Shown here piece after piece: positions 1 through 9,564 of a DNA stretch of 64,000 nt. A program made the position numbers and the translations under genes. The DNA comes from a virus, in IMG/VR virus record IMGVR_UViG_3300025133_000063, positions 1-64,000 of that record; one strand, written 5' to 3'. The number at the start of each line of letters is the position of its first letter. Within the stretch, counting starts at the first letter, position 1. Below the pieces are notes generated by a model. It had not been told where the DNA came from. It saw nothing but the letters and a program-made list of their open reading frames with translations, and did not search any database.

Positions 1-1
1 A

Positions 2-3000
2 GAAGGGGCAAACACTACAACAAGATTGGTAAAACCAGAAGTTGGAACCACACCGACGAGAGTGACTGACCCGCCGAAACTCCCACAGTTATTTCAATTT
101 GCCGTAAATGGTATAACAACACCCATAAAGTCTAGCGCTTTTGGAAGCGTTAAATTTATCCCGACAGTAGAGTCAGAGGAAGCAACAAACGCAGTAGAAG
201 ATCTGCTGATAAGCGGAACACCGGCTGAAGGTAATGTAAGCACGATCGCAAATGGCTCTTTGATGCTTGTAAAAGTAGAGAATAATGAGGTTCATCCAGC
301 ATATCATTCTACTGAAGCATCTGAGGTATTTTTAAACTACATACCAACAATAGAAAGATCAAGGTGTACACCTGAGCTTACAGTAAACGTGTTTACAAGA
401 GGCGTGTTCGATGGAATAACAACAACAGCCAGTAGTGCAACTCCCAGCGCTAATGGGGCCTCCGTCTTTAGCACATTCAACCCTCAGGAAAATAAGCAAT
501 CAACTCTCACGACGGCGCCAAACCTTATAGCTCTACGTTTTTTAAACGATTATAACACAGTAGGAGCAACTCAGAAAGATTCAGACGAAAATTCACTGCC
601 TTCGATGCCATATAAATCAGCAGACGGGTTAATGACGATGGCGTCAACTACTATGCATGAAAGCACATCAACGCCTCAATTGGACAGCGAAGGTGAACCC
701 GCAAGATATCAACCACCAGAGGGATCAGCTGAAGGAACTGAGGGAGGGCTTAAGGACAATATAGTAAAACCTGGTTATACTATGCAAAAAAATGGTATGG
801 AAATGTTCACAATGCCTCAATCGTTAATTTCTAAGAAAAAAGGAGTGAACATAGATCCATTTAGACCCTTTATGTCAATAAAGAGTGTAACTATAAATAC
901 ACAATCAGCAGGCCAAGGTCTGATTGCATGGAATACAGCAGAGCTTGTATTAGAAGTATACGATAGACACAGATTAAATGATATAGCCTTTTTACTAGAC
1001 CCAGGCAAGTATGGGTTTACAAAGTTCGAAATTTCAGCAGGATGGAGACATCAAGATCCGACTTCTCCTTATGGAAAATATTTAAATAGACTCAAGACAA
1101 AAGAAGTATATGCCCTAAAATCGAGCTCTTACAGCTTCAACGATGCAGGAGTCGTAACTGTGAACCTCAGCCTTGCAATGTCGGGTCAAAGAGAGATGTC
1201 AAACACTTCAATGTTTTCTTCTTCACCAGGTGGTGCCGGAATACGAGAGCTTCATGAATCGTTGATACAAGATTTGCAGACTGTTCGTGCAGGGACAACG
1301 GCTATAAACTCACGAAGGACTACGGGTAATCTTTTACCTACAAGTATAGTAACGCAAGCGGACTCAGATAGTGCTATGATTCTTGACAATAATGCACTTC
1401 AAAGAGTAAAAAATGCAAGAGGGCAAGGAGGCATGTCAGAAGAAGAGCAAGCGGAGTTCAACACCGCTTTAAGCAGTCTCACTTCTAGCAGATTCACAGA
1501 ATACTATACAATGCTTGATACATATGTTGGAAATTTTCTAGAGCAGTGTGGATTATCTGGGCAGAAAATAAATCTGGATTTTACAAGAGCAGGAGATGAG
1601 TACACGTACAGGTGGACAGTAGACGATACGTGGAAATACAAAGGCCCTGAAAACGATGATTTTGTTCCTATGACAGGAGGAATCGAAGACATCGAAGCTG
1701 AATTTAGAAGTCGAATCGACGAGCAAAGATCTACGATCGCATCAGGAAATGATATAACGTTTGACAAGCTTTTTATAAATGCAATAGTAAAAAGATTATT
1801 GTTAGGAGATACACCACCTGCTGACGAAATTCATGTGTTCATATACCAGTTTAACAGAAAATGCCCTGGTCTAGCTGACCAATATATTGGCAACTTTCGA
1901 ATAAACAATAATACTGTGCGTGAAAAATTAAAAAAATCAATAAGAGAGACACAAAATTTAACAGTCGCTACCTTTACTAGTGTTATACGTTCTGAGATGA
2001 AAGATAAGTTTAATACACAGTTCAGTATAGTAACTACAACACAATTAACTGAAATAGAAGGTTATAGAACACAAATTGATCAAGAAAGAGACACACTACG
2101 ACAAAAAACGGCAACTAGAGAAGACAAGACTACAAGACAGTCACAAGCTACAAGTGAAACAACGAGAGCATCACTTCAGACTGAAATCGATGCCCTAGAT
2201 ACCGAGATCGCCGCATTAGAAAGCAAAATTGCAGATCTTCAAGATAAAATTGATGACTTGGTTGAAGCCGGAGAAACGGAACAACAAAGAACATTAAGTA
2301 CAAGTAAAGTTGAAATGCCAGATTTAAAAATATTGGTACAATCAAAAAGATCTCAAGATGGAAAAAATATTTTGAGAATGCATGTATACGACGGAAAATC
2401 AAAACCAAATGAATTACAAACATTTTTGTCAAATCTAAACAATGGATTTTCTATCGATGCTAGAGATTTAAATCTAAGCAGAGGAGACACAGAAGAAGAA
2501 GTCATCACCAACAGAGATGCTCGTACTGCGTTAATAGAAAAACTTAAAGCAAAAGGCATTTTAATTAGTCGTGACACTATAGACGAATACGGAGTTCCAT
2601 CTCAAAAATATGTTGTAAATACACAATCACATAAGCTAAAACATACAATAAAGGATTCGATGCCGTCTATAACTTATGGCTTAGACGGAACGGCTATAAA
2701 TAAAATATCTATGAATATGCTTTCTGATGACAACATACAGGCTCACTTTTTATTGCAGACACAAAATGAAAACACTCCAAACACTAATAATTCACAAACA
2801 CCGGGAAGTCAGGAAGATGCACAAAAAATAATGCCAGCTAATCTCTCTATAGACCTAATGGGCTGCCCGTTATTAAGGTATGGACAAGAATATTTTGTTG
2901 ATTTTGACACAAACACAGACTTAGACAACGTGTACGCAATGACAAAAATAACTCATAAAATATCACCGGGAGTCTTCAAAACAACTGCACAACTAAAGCC

Positions 3001-3124
3001 AACGTTCAAGGGAAGCGTTTCATTCACAGGGTTAATAAGCGATGTACGTTTTTTAAACAGTCCTACGGGCGAAGAGACACCCGCCGCTACAGCAACAACA
3101 CCAACAACAGCAGCCGCTGAATAA
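2..3124 (+). CDS. Large virion (tail/baseplate-type) protein, 5' end missing
   Basis: The reading frame is open to the left edge, so the gene starts upstream of the window; the first candidate start inside is only a TTG at 26. At least 1,032 residues are present. The N-terminal half is Ser/Thr/Pro-rich with beta-type sequence. Residues about 670-755 form a charged coiled coil rich in Glu, Lys and Gln. The C-terminal 150 residues (LSIDLMGCPLLRYGQ, then a region ending near TAQLKPTFKGS) resemble hub/late-control-type domains of phage baseplates, which is a resemblance by eye only. The tail is Ala/Thr/Pro-rich low complexity. There are no enzyme motifs. A structural role is inferred from size, composition and phage context; the precise component is not identified. 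Confidence 0.6.
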   Translation, partial: EGANTTTRLVKPEVGTTPTRVTDPPKLPQLFQFAVNGITTPIKSSAFGSVKFIPTVESEEATNAVEDLLISGTPAEGNVSTIANGSLMLVKVENNEVHPAYHSTEASEVFLNYIPTIERSRCTPELTVNVFTRGVFDGITTTASSATPSANGASVFSTFNPQENKQSTLTTAPNLIALRFLNDYNTVGATQKDSDENSLPSMPYKSADGLMTMASTTMHESTSTPQLDSEGEPARYQPPEGSAEGTEGGLKDNIVKPGYTMQKNGMEMFTMPQSLISKKKGVNIDPFRPFMSIKSVTINTQSAGQGLIAWNTAELVLEVYDRHRLNDIAFLLDPGKYGFTKFEISAGWRHQDPTSPYGKYLNRLKTKEVYALKSSSYSFNDAGVVTVNLSLAMSGQREMSNTSMFSSSPGGAGIRELHESLIQDLQTVRAGTTAINSRRTTGNLLPTSIVTQADSDSAMILDNNALQRVKNARGQGGMSEEEQAEFNTALSSLTSSRFTEYYTMLDTYVGNFLEQCGLSGQKINLDFTRAGDEYTYRWTVDDTWKYKGPENDDFVPMTGGIEDIEAEFRSRIDEQRSTIASGNDITFDKLFINAIVKRLLLGDTPPADEIHVFIYQFNRKCPGLADQYIGNFRINNNTVREKLKKSIRETQNLTVATFTSVIRSEMKDKFNTQFSIVTTTQLTEIEGYRTQIDQERDTLRQKTATREDKTTRQSQATSETTRASLQTEIDALDTEIAALESKIADLQDKIDDLVEAGETEQQRTLSTSKVEMPDLKILVQSKRSQDGKNILRMHVYDGKSKPNELQTFLSNLNNGFSIDARDLNLSRGDTEEEVITNRDARTALIEKLKAKGILISRDTIDEYGVPSQKYVVNTQSHKLKHTIKDSMPSITYGLDGTAINKISMNMLSDDNIQAHFLLQTQNENTPNTNNSQTPGSQEDAQKIMPANLSIDLMGCPLLRYGQEYFVDFDTNTDLDNVYAMTKITHKISPGVFKTTAQLKPTFKGSVSFTGLISDVRFLNSPTGEETPAATATTPTTAAAE

Positions 3125-3157
3125 TGAACAATTTAAAACTCTTCGTTATAATAAAAC

Positions 3158-4369
3158 GTGGAATTTGTAATATCAAAAAATATTCTTGGAACCAAAAAAG
3201 ACTTCATTATACAAGATGATACATTTACTGTAACTTCTGAGTACACTGATGAATGGGCTGTCGACGGCTGCAGTACATTAAAGAGTTTAGATGTGGTTTC
3301 CATCATAAACAAACGCAGTGCCCCTGTGATTACAAGCGAGATACACGCAAATGCATACTCCCAATTAGGCGTAAACAAAATCAACTGGGTTCATGCCTTA
3401 GGTTTAAATCATTTCAAAAGATTCGTAGATACGGCTCGTGAGTATGCAGAAAAGGAGCAAAGTTTTATAAAAGAAAACAACTACTATTCTGATGAATTCT
3501 TAACAGGTCGGTCAGTTCTCTTTGATCTAGAGGATTATTCAATAGACACGCTTGCACTAAGAAATCATATAAAAAACACAGATGTCAGAAATCTAAAACT
3601 TCTCAACGAGTTCAGAAGACAAGAAAAAATAAAATATACACAAACTGCAAGTGTAACAGGAAGACTATCTGTAAAATCAGGACCAAACATTCTTCATCTA
3701 AAGAGAGAGCACAGAGATATACTTAAATCAAAGCACGGATCAGACGGAGCAATAATACAGCTGGACTTTAAGTCACTAGAACCAAGAATCTTAGCACTCG
3801 TAAAACAGGACAATGTACCTGACGATCTTTACACTGATATATCTGATATGTGTAATAACAGCATAGATCGTGAGCTAGCAAAGAAAGCAACTCTTGCAAT
3901 CATATACGGAATGTCAAGAGGTAACTTAAACAATCTCATCAGGGTGAACAATTCAGACGAGATATTCAACCACATATCAGACTACTTTGGGATCAGAAAT
4001 CTACATGATGCACTTGTGAACTCTATTGATGACAACGGCGTCATTCAAAATTTATACGGGCGTAACATCTATACGAGTGCCAACAATGATCATCTTTTTG
4101 TAAACTACTTCACGCAGTCAACAGGAGTAGATGTCTCACTGTTAGGATTCAGACAAATAATCGACAACATAAAAAAAGAAGAACTAACAATAAGCCCGCT
4201 TTTCGTATTACACGATGCACTAATTCTTGATGTACATAAAAATAGTATAAAACAGTTGAAAAATATAACAAAAGATGGTATAATAATACCAGGGTTTAAA
4301 CAAAACAGATTTCCGCTCGATTTGAGCTTATTTTACAAAAGGACAAAAAATGACACAGCACCTACATGA
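3158..4369 (+). CDS. polA: Short family A DNA polymerase (PolA palm/fingers)
   Basis: Template-directed DNA synthesis. Motif A is LDFKSLEPRIL at about 202-212 (Pol I DYSQIELR), the fingers helix is RELAKKATLAIIYG at about 237-250, and motif C is LHDALIL at about 350. Both catalytic Asp are present. The Glu after the second Asp in Pol I (HDE) is Ala here. The residue equivalent to Pol I Phe762 is Leu, the Leu762 type known from virioplankton polymerases. At 403 aa it is far shorter than Pol I (928) or T7 polymerase (704) and has no recognisable 3'-5' exonuclease domain. The GTG start has no Shine-Dalgarno and lies 5 nt after a TATAAT (3147-3152), so the mRNA could be nearly leaderless. It overlaps the HD gene by 20 bp. 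A second, family C polymerase lies at 20956. Confidence 0.88.
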   Translation: MEFVISKNILGTKKDFIIQDDTFTVTSEYTDEWAVDGCSTLKSLDVVSIINKRSAPVITSEIHANAYSQLGVNKINWVHALGLNHFKRFVDTAREYAEKEQSFIKENNYYSDEFLTGRSVLFDLEDYSIDTLALRNHIKNTDVRNLKLLNEFRRQEKIKYTQTASVTGRLSVKSGPNILHLKREHRDILKSKHGSDGAIIQLDFKSLEPRILALVKQDNVPDDLYTDISDMCNNSIDRELAKKATLAIIYGMSRGNLNNLIRVNNSDEIFNHISDYFGIRNLHDALVNSIDDNGVIQNLYGRNIYTSANNDHLFVNYFTQSTGVDVSLLGFRQIIDNIKKEELTISPLFVLHDALILDVHKNSIKQLKNITKDGIIIPGFKQNRFPLDLSLFYKRTKNDTAPT

Positions 4370-4952
4370 TATCGACACTCTTACAAGCAATTATGCACTC
4401 TTTTTAAAGATGTGCTCTAAGTTAGGAGATCGATCTGAATCAGTAACAACAATGGTAGAACATATGGGTGAGAGGCTTCTAATGGCCCCAGCTTCTACGA
4501 AATTATCTTTTCATTGTGCACACCCAGGCGGGCTCGTCGAACACTCACTGAATGTTCTGCGCAACTTAAAAAAATTAATACAAGTTTACGATGTAACAGT
4601 ACCTGCTGAATCGATGATTATATCGGCTCTATTTCATGACTGGGGAAAGGTCGGCGATCTAGAAGAAGCATATTACTTAGAGCAGGACAGCGATTGGCAT
4701 CGTGAAAAGCTCGGTCAAATGTACAAAGTAAATGAAGACATGCAGTCAATGCCAAACGCCGAACGTGGACTTTGGATGCTCCAACACTTTGGAGTACAGC
4801 TAACATTAGACGAGTGGATCGCTATACGCACAAATGACGGCCCTGGAGTAGACGAGAACAAGCCTTATTTCGGAAGAGAGCCAACACTAGCACTTTTATT
4901 ACAGCACGCTGATCAAATGGCAACAAAACAAGAAAAAGAGCGCTACTCGTAA
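4350..4952 (+). CDS. HD-domain phosphohydrolase
   Basis: Metal-dependent phosphohydrolase of the HD superfamily. Histidines lie at about 54-65 (FHCAHPGGLVEHS), the HD doublet is in ALFHDWGKVGD at about 93-103, and a downstream Asp is in LLLQHADQMA near 187. That gives the complete H...HD...D ligand set. Members act on nucleotides, cyclic nucleotides or nucleic acid ends; the substrate cannot be told from sequence. It overlaps the polymerase by 20 bp and is followed by a short gap holding TAATATTTATA. Its position among replication genes suggests nucleotide metabolism or 3'-end processing, which is inference. Confidence 0.75.
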   Translation: MTQHLHDIDTLTSNYALFLKMCSKLGDRSESVTTMVEHMGERLLMAPASTKLSFHCAHPGGLVEHSLNVLRNLKKLIQVYDVTVPAESMIISALFHDWGKVGDLEEAYYLEQDSDWHREKLGQMYKVNEDMQSMPNAERGLWMLQHFGVQLTLDEWIAIRTNDGPGVDENKPYFGREPTLALLLQHADQMATKQEKERYS

Positions 4953-4963
4953 TATTTATATGT

Positions 4964-6331
4964 ATGAAGAAGAAATTAAATGAAAGAGGACTCCCGTCTG
5001 TAGGAGGAGTACCTCATACAGACACATCGGGTCAGCTTGGACAAGCACGCAGACCCTGGAGTCTAACAGGCGCCTCGGGCGGACATTCACAATCAGCAGA
5101 TAGCAATTTTTCATCTAGGCTTAGTCGTGTCAATAAAGGGCGCGATGACGACAAGTATGCATATCGCGATATGTTTCCAGAGAACGAAGAAGAAGAAACA
5201 GAAGAAGATACGTATGATAAATCAATACGAGCGAAGATTTCAATTGATCTTAGAGGTAGAAAACCAATGCCAGAAAGAAAACTAACAGATGACATAGACA
5301 CGTTAATTGAAAACAACGAAGAGTTTCAAGCTATGCTTGAAGATGACCGACGTGGTATGTGGGGAAATGCTTTGAAGTCTTTAAAGACAGGAGCCCTCGC
5401 AATAGGAAGAGATTTATTAGTGTCATTTATGGCCGCAATACCAATAGCTGGATTAACAGCTTCAGTTTCAAGTATGGTATTGGCTGTTAGAAATATGTCA
5501 AAAAAAGGTGAAGAATCAGTTCATTGGATAACAAGATATAATACAGATAGACTTTCTATAACGGGACCTGAGATAGATGAGATGAACGACGCAGTCGACA
5601 ACATCGTAAACGAGATAGTTCATTTTACTACTGCGGGAATAACACTTTTACCAGACGGAGAGACGCCTGTAGGAGAAGTAGCAGGATTCTTCGGCTCAGT
5701 AGTAAAACGTATACACGGTTTTTCATCTGTTTTTACTAAAGGAAGTTTAGTCGGTAGAGGGATTAGAAGAAAGATATTAATAGAGGCACTAGAGCTTATA
5801 GGCGATGATAAGTTTGATACATTTAATTCTGCTCTACCTGACGGAGGAATTAATATTGACAGTGCTGTTACATCAATAAACATTGCGGAATCACTATTAG
5901 ACATTGTAGAAAATTTTGAAATAGTTTATTCAAGAGCAAATTCAGAGCTTAATCAAGATTATAATATGTTAAGTCGTGAACAAAAAGAGCAATTGTGGAT
6001 AACACTAGAGTCAGGAGAGGCTGTAAATCAACAATTTGATAGCGAAGTATCTCATGAACAGTCAGACATACCTGTCTCAGAGTCTAAAATACGCGCTTTA
6101 GTTGTTCAGATTCTCAACGAAGAATCAAATCCTCATGACTGTGATGAAGACCATCCTGGGAAGACTTGTGCCGAATGGGAAGAAGACAAACCAGATTTTG
6201 AAGAACACTCAATAGGTGGTTACACGGGTCCCATGGCTTCTCCAGCTAACCCAAAGAAATTTTATAAAGGAATGCTTGATGCATATCCTGGATCACATTA
6301 TGTCGACGACATGCCAAAGTCGAAGGCATAA
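4964..6331 (+). CDS. Virion-type protein with embedded tag-like helix
   Basis: 455 aa, function not recognised. The first 100 residues are Gly/Ser-rich then strongly acidic (EEEETEED). Residues about 140-170 hold a hydrophobic Ala/Gly stretch (LLVSFMAAIPIAGLTASVSS) that could be a membrane or helical packing segment. Near residue 370 comes SKIRALVVQILNEE, which resembles the amphipathic tag ending in L-x-E that dominates the right end of the window. The last 80 residues are a distinct Cys/His/Trp-containing module (HDCDEDHPGKTCAEWEED, then GGYTGPM). A tag-like site before a small C-terminal module suggests a head protein processed by prohead protease (inference). Confidence 0.5.
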   Translation: MKKKLNERGLPSVGGVPHTDTSGQLGQARRPWSLTGASGGHSQSADSNFSSRLSRVNKGRDDDKYAYRDMFPENEEEETEEDTYDKSIRAKISIDLRGRKPMPERKLTDDIDTLIENNEEFQAMLEDDRRGMWGNALKSLKTGALAIGRDLLVSFMAAIPIAGLTASVSSMVLAVRNMSKKGEESVHWITRYNTDRLSITGPEIDEMNDAVDNIVNEIVHFTTAGITLLPDGETPVGEVAGFFGSVVKRIHGFSSVFTKGSLVGRGIRRKILIEALELIGDDKFDTFNSALPDGGINIDSAVTSINIAESLLDIVENFEIVYSRANSELNQDYNMLSREQKEQLWITLESGEAVNQQFDSEVSHEQSDIPVSESKIRALVVQILNEESNPHDCDEDHPGKTCAEWEEDKPDFEEHSIGGYTGPMASPANPKKFYKGMLDAYPGSHYVDDMPKSKA

Positions 6332-6332
6332 A

Positions 6333-6350
6333 AATAGTTGAAAAACTATT
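6333..6350 (+). terminator. 7-bp hairpin with GAAA loop after 4964-6331
   Basis: AATAGTT and AACTATT pair perfectly around a GAAA tetraloop, directly after the stop at 6331. No U tract follows, and the stem is A/T-rich. It may be a weak terminator or an mRNA 3'-end stabiliser. Confidence 0.35.
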
Positions 6351-6380
6351 GAACAACACAAAATATCACGTTATTATAAT
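6349..6380 (+). promoter_or_regulatory. Candidate promoter for the SSB gene
   Basis: TTGAAC at 6349-6354 and TATAAT at 6375-6380 lie 20 nt apart. The -10 is followed by AAGGTGATT, almost the same as the AAGGTTATT after the TATAAT at 30166. The stop-to-start gap here is 134 nt, one of the widest in the window, which fits a separate promoter for this highly expressed protein. Confidence 0.45.
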
Positions 6381-6465
6381 AAGGTGATTTGGCACAAACT
6401 AAACAATTAAACAATTAAAAAATCACATTTTTAAAAACTAAATATTACATAAGGAGTAATAAAAA
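6381..6465 (+). promoter_or_regulatory. Unstructured A/T-rich leader of SSB mRNA
   Basis: The leader is almost free of G, with a tandem AAACAATT repeat near 6399-6415 and then runs of A and T, ending in AAGGAG about 10 nt before the ATG at 6466. In T4, gp32 binds an unstructured A/U-rich leader to repress its own translation; the same logic is plausible here. A pseudoknot was not identified. Confidence 0.35.
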
Positions 6466-7257
6466 ATGGCTATTGACTTAGACGCTATTAGAGCAAAACT
6501 TAATCAACTATCTGGTAAGAACAGACGAAGCAACGTAATGTGGCGCCCAACCGAGGGTGAAACAGCAACAATTAGGCTTCTTTCGTTTCCAGACAACGAT
6601 GGACAACCGTGGAAGGACATGTACTTCTACTACAACATCGGAAACAACCCAGGACTATTGGCACCATACCAATATGATCAACCTGATCCCGTTCAAGAGC
6701 TTATTACTAAGCTACGTGACGACAGCAGCAAGGAGTCTTATGAATTGGCTAAGAAGCTATATCCTAAGATGAGAACATTCGCTCCTGTTGTTGTTCGAGG
6801 AGAAGAAGACAAGGGTGTCCGCCTTTGGTCTTTCGGCAAGATGGTATACCAAGATCTTCTCAATCTTATGCTTGATGAAGACTATGGTGACATTACAGAC
6901 CCAGAAAATGGTCGTGACATCCGTGTTGTTTGCGAAAAGCCACCAGGACGTCAGTTTGCAACAACGTCTGTTACACCGCGCGGTTCAGTAACTGCTCTTA
7001 CAACAGACACTGACCAGCTTACCAGCTGGACAGAAAACATTCCATCTCCAACTGATCTTTATGAGTTAAAAACTTATGATGCTCTTGAGAAGATAGTAAA
7101 TGACTGGCTGAATGGTGACGACACTGAGAGCACTGGTACCGAAAGAGGTAGAACTACGACTACAACATCTGATACATCTACTACAGAGACAACTACTGCT
7201 GCAACTACAACAACTAAGTCACTAGACGATGCATTCGCGGATCTAGAAGATCTATAG
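6466..7257 (+). CDS. gp32-like single-stranded DNA-binding protein
   Basis: Coats and protects single-stranded DNA at the fork and recruits recombination and replication partners. MWRPTEGETATIRLLSF at about 25-41 matches the start of the T4 gp32-type OB-fold core. The core runs to about 205. It is followed by a Thr/Ser-rich linker (about 215-250), then an acidic tail SLDDAFADLEDL typical of SSB C-termini that bind partners. The start has a strong AAGGAG. The gene stands alone between a candidate promoter and an intrinsic terminator, upstream of recombinase, exonuclease and helicase genes. The long Thr run is unusual and resembles a disordered spacer. Confidence 0.85.
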   Translation: MAIDLDAIRAKLNQLSGKNRRSNVMWRPTEGETATIRLLSFPDNDGQPWKDMYFYYNIGNNPGLLAPYQYDQPDPVQELITKLRDDSSKESYELAKKLYPKMRTFAPVVVRGEEDKGVRLWSFGKMVYQDLLNLMLDEDYGDITDPENGRDIRVVCEKPPGRQFATTSVTPRGSVTALTTDTDQLTSWTENIPSPTDLYELKTYDALEKIVNDWLNGDDTESTGTERGRTTTTTSDTSTTETTTAATTTTKSLDDAFADLEDL

Positions 7258-7277
7258 AATCTAGTTGTATATAATCT

Positions 7278-7316
7278 AATGGACGGTAACTTGAGAATAG
7301 TTACCGTCCATTTTAG
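7278..7316 (+). terminator. Intrinsic terminator after SSB gene
   Basis: A perfect 14-bp inverted repeat (7278-7291 with 7299-7312; AATGGACGGTAACT) encloses the loop TGAGAAT and runs into TTTT. It is the clearest rho-independent terminator in the window and separates the SSB gene from recA. Confidence 0.85.
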
Positions 7317-7374
7317 TATTCTATGAACAAGATCAAAAAATAAGGTAGTATAAAAATACTCATAGAGGAATAAT

Positions 7375-8589
7375 ATGGCTAGAAAGAAGAAAGTAAAAGA
7401 GACTGAAACCAAAGTAGATTTAGACGATTTCGCAAGTGATCTAATTAAATCATTGAATAAAGAGCAAGGCAGTAGAGTAGCTTATAATTTAAGCGCCGAT
7501 GACTCACCTACACATGTAAAACGCTGGATTTCAACAGGATCAAGGCTTCTTGATTACATTTGCTCTAACAGGCGAAACGGCGGTCTCCCAGAGGGAAGAA
7601 TAATAGAGATGTTCGGTCCTCCTTCAATTGGTAAAAGTCATATCGCAACTCAGATTGCAGCATCAACTCAAAGAATGGGTGGAATAGTTGTTTATATCGA
7701 CACAGAGAATGCTACAAGTCCTGAAAACCTTGCCAATCTAGGCGTTGATGTTTCATCAAGATTCGTTTATGTTGACGAACACTGTACAGAAAACGTCTTT
7801 GCAATTGCAGAGTCAACTATTCTTAAAGCAAAGGCCATGAATAAAGATGTTCCAATTACTATTATTTGGGACAGTGTAGCTGCTACATCACCAAAAGCAG
7901 AGCTTGACGGTGATTATGATCAAAACAGTATTGCCCTAAACGCTAGAACTATCTCAAAAGGCATGCGTAAGATCACAGGAATCATAGGTCAGACAAATAC
8001 ATTGATGGTCTGTCTAAATCAGATCAGGGTAAACGTAGGCGTTATGTACGGAGACAATACAACTACGCCAGGGGGAAAAGCTATACCTTTCCACGCATCA
8101 ACACGCATTAAGCTCGGAGCCGGACAACAGATAAAGAATGGAGAAGATGTAATTGGTATCAACGTTTCGGCAAAAACAATAAAAAACAAGGTAGCAGCAC
8201 CTTTCAGAACAGTAAAATTCCAGATTCATTTCGGCAAAGGAATAGTTGAACACGAAGAAATGTTTGACATTCTCAGAAAGCATGGTGAAGAAGTAATAAA
8301 CGGAAATGTAATCTCACTATCAGGTACTGGAGCTTGGAAAGTATTAAATGTTACAAACGAAAAAACGGGCGAAGTAGTAATTGAAAAGAAATTCTATAAA
8401 GCAGATTTTGATAAAATTATAGCAGATCCACAGTATACTGAGTATATTGATGACTTACTAGAAAAGACAATGGTAAAAGTAATGGGAAACTCAGACAATA
8501 TGGATATAGATGCTGAGTCATACGAGGAGATGAAAGCTGTCGCACTAGAAATAGAAGATACATCTGACGGATATGATGAACTTATATGA
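7375..8589 (+). CDS. recA: RecA/UvsX-family recombinase
   Basis: ATP-dependent strand-exchange protein for recombination-dependent replication and repair. Walker A is GPPSIGKSH at about 81-89. Walker B is ITIIWDSVAA at about 161-170. CLNQIRVNVGVMYGDNTTTPGG at about 210-232 is the RecA signature and L2 region (shown here only as a landmark). The N-terminus is Lys-rich, and the C-terminus is acidic, as in bacterial RecA. At 404 aa it is closer in motif detail to bacterial RecA than to T4 UvsX. It is preceded by AGAGGAATAAT at the ATG and overlaps the exonuclease gene by 4 nt (ATGA), so the two are translationally coupled. Confidence 0.92.
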   Translation: MARKKKVKETETKVDLDDFASDLIKSLNKEQGSRVAYNLSADDSPTHVKRWISTGSRLLDYICSNRRNGGLPEGRIIEMFGPPSIGKSHIATQIAASTQRMGGIVVYIDTENATSPENLANLGVDVSSRFVYVDEHCTENVFAIAESTILKAKAMNKDVPITIIWDSVAATSPKAELDGDYDQNSIALNARTISKGMRKITGIIGQTNTLMVCLNQIRVNVGVMYGDNTTTPGGKAIPFHASTRIKLGAGQQIKNGEDVIGINVSAKTIKNKVAAPFRTVKFQIHFGKGIVEHEEMFDILRKHGEEVINGNVISLSGTGAWKVLNVTNEKTGEVVIEKKFYKADFDKIIADPQYTEYIDDLLEKTMVKVMGNSDNMDIDAESYEEMKAVALEIEDTSDGYDELI

Positions 8590-9554
8590 AAAAGAAAAAT
8601 CAGCCAATATTAATAATTGATTTTCTTAATATATTCACACGTCATTTTACGATAAATCCAACCCTTAATAAAGACGGCATTCCTGTCGGCGGAGTTGTTG
8701 GGTTTTTAAATAATTTCAAATATATTCTGGAAGAAATTTATCCAAAAAAGGTTGTAATCGTATTCGAATCAGGAGGCTCTCCGAGAAGAAGATCGCTATT
8801 CAAAGATTATAAGTCCAATAGAAAGCCAATAAAATTAAATAGAACGTACGACGAGAATGCAACAAGCACCGATGAAGTAGAAAACAGAATGTATCAGATC
8901 AATTTATTGATGGAGATGTTAAGAAGACTTCCAGTGACTCAAATGTACGTTAAAGACTGTGAAGCAGATGATGTAATAGGTTATCTAACGAAATATAAGT
9001 TCCCGGAAGATGATTGCGTAATACTGTCTTCAGATAAAGACTTTTATCAACTTCTAGATGAAAAGACAACAATTTATTCACCTACTTCAAAAAAGTTTAT
9101 AAAAAGCGAAGATGTATTTGAAAGATTCGGAATACACCCTATCAACTTCTGTCTAGCTCGAACACTCCAGGGCGACCCTGCAGACAATATTGATGGCGTT
9201 AAAGGAGCTGGATTCAAAACAATAGTGAAAAGGTTTCCAAAGTTTTCACATGACAGCGAAATAGATATTGATATGGTCTTAGCAGTTAGCAAACAGCAAT
9301 CTGAAATAAGCAAACTAAAAATATACAAAGAAATAAACGAAAATCACGTAAAGATTCGTCGTAACTGGAAGCTAATGTATCTTGATACGCAAAATTTATC
9401 TGCAGATCAAATTAAAAAAATAAACTATGCTATTGATACATTTGAACCAAAAAAAGATAAAATAGGAATGTTCAGGTTATTAGTCAAACAAGGTCTTAAC
9501 AGATTCGATATCGAAAGACTTTTCTTTGTTATTGACTTCACACTAAAGAATTAA
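8586..9554 (+). CDS. 5'-3' exonuclease / flap endonuclease (FEN/RNase H type)
   Basis: Removes RNA primers and 5' flaps; FEN/PIN-like fold shared with the Pol I N-terminal domain and T4 RNase H. Acidic metal ligands are visible in LIIDFLN at the N-terminus, EADDVIGYL at about 125-133, SSDKDF near 149 and GDPADNIDGVKGAG near 196, where the helix-hairpin-helix begins. 322 aa is normal for the family. Supplying this activity as a separate gene fits a family A polymerase that lacks it. A paralogue of the same fold is encoded at 42158. Confidence 0.88.
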   Translation: MKKKNQPILIIDFLNIFTRHFTINPTLNKDGIPVGGVVGFLNNFKYILEEIYPKKVVIVFESGGSPRRRSLFKDYKSNRKPIKLNRTYDENATSTDEVENRMYQINLLMEMLRRLPVTQMYVKDCEADDVIGYLTKYKFPEDDCVILSSDKDFYQLLDEKTTIYSPTSKKFIKSEDVFERFGIHPINFCLARTLQGDPADNIDGVKGAGFKTIVKRFPKFSHDSEIDIDMVLAVSKQQSEISKLKIYKEINENHVKIRRNWKLMYLDTQNLSADQIKKINYAIDTFEPKKDKIGMFRLLVKQGLNRFDIERLFFVIDFTLKN

Positions 9555-9564
9555 ATTATTCACA

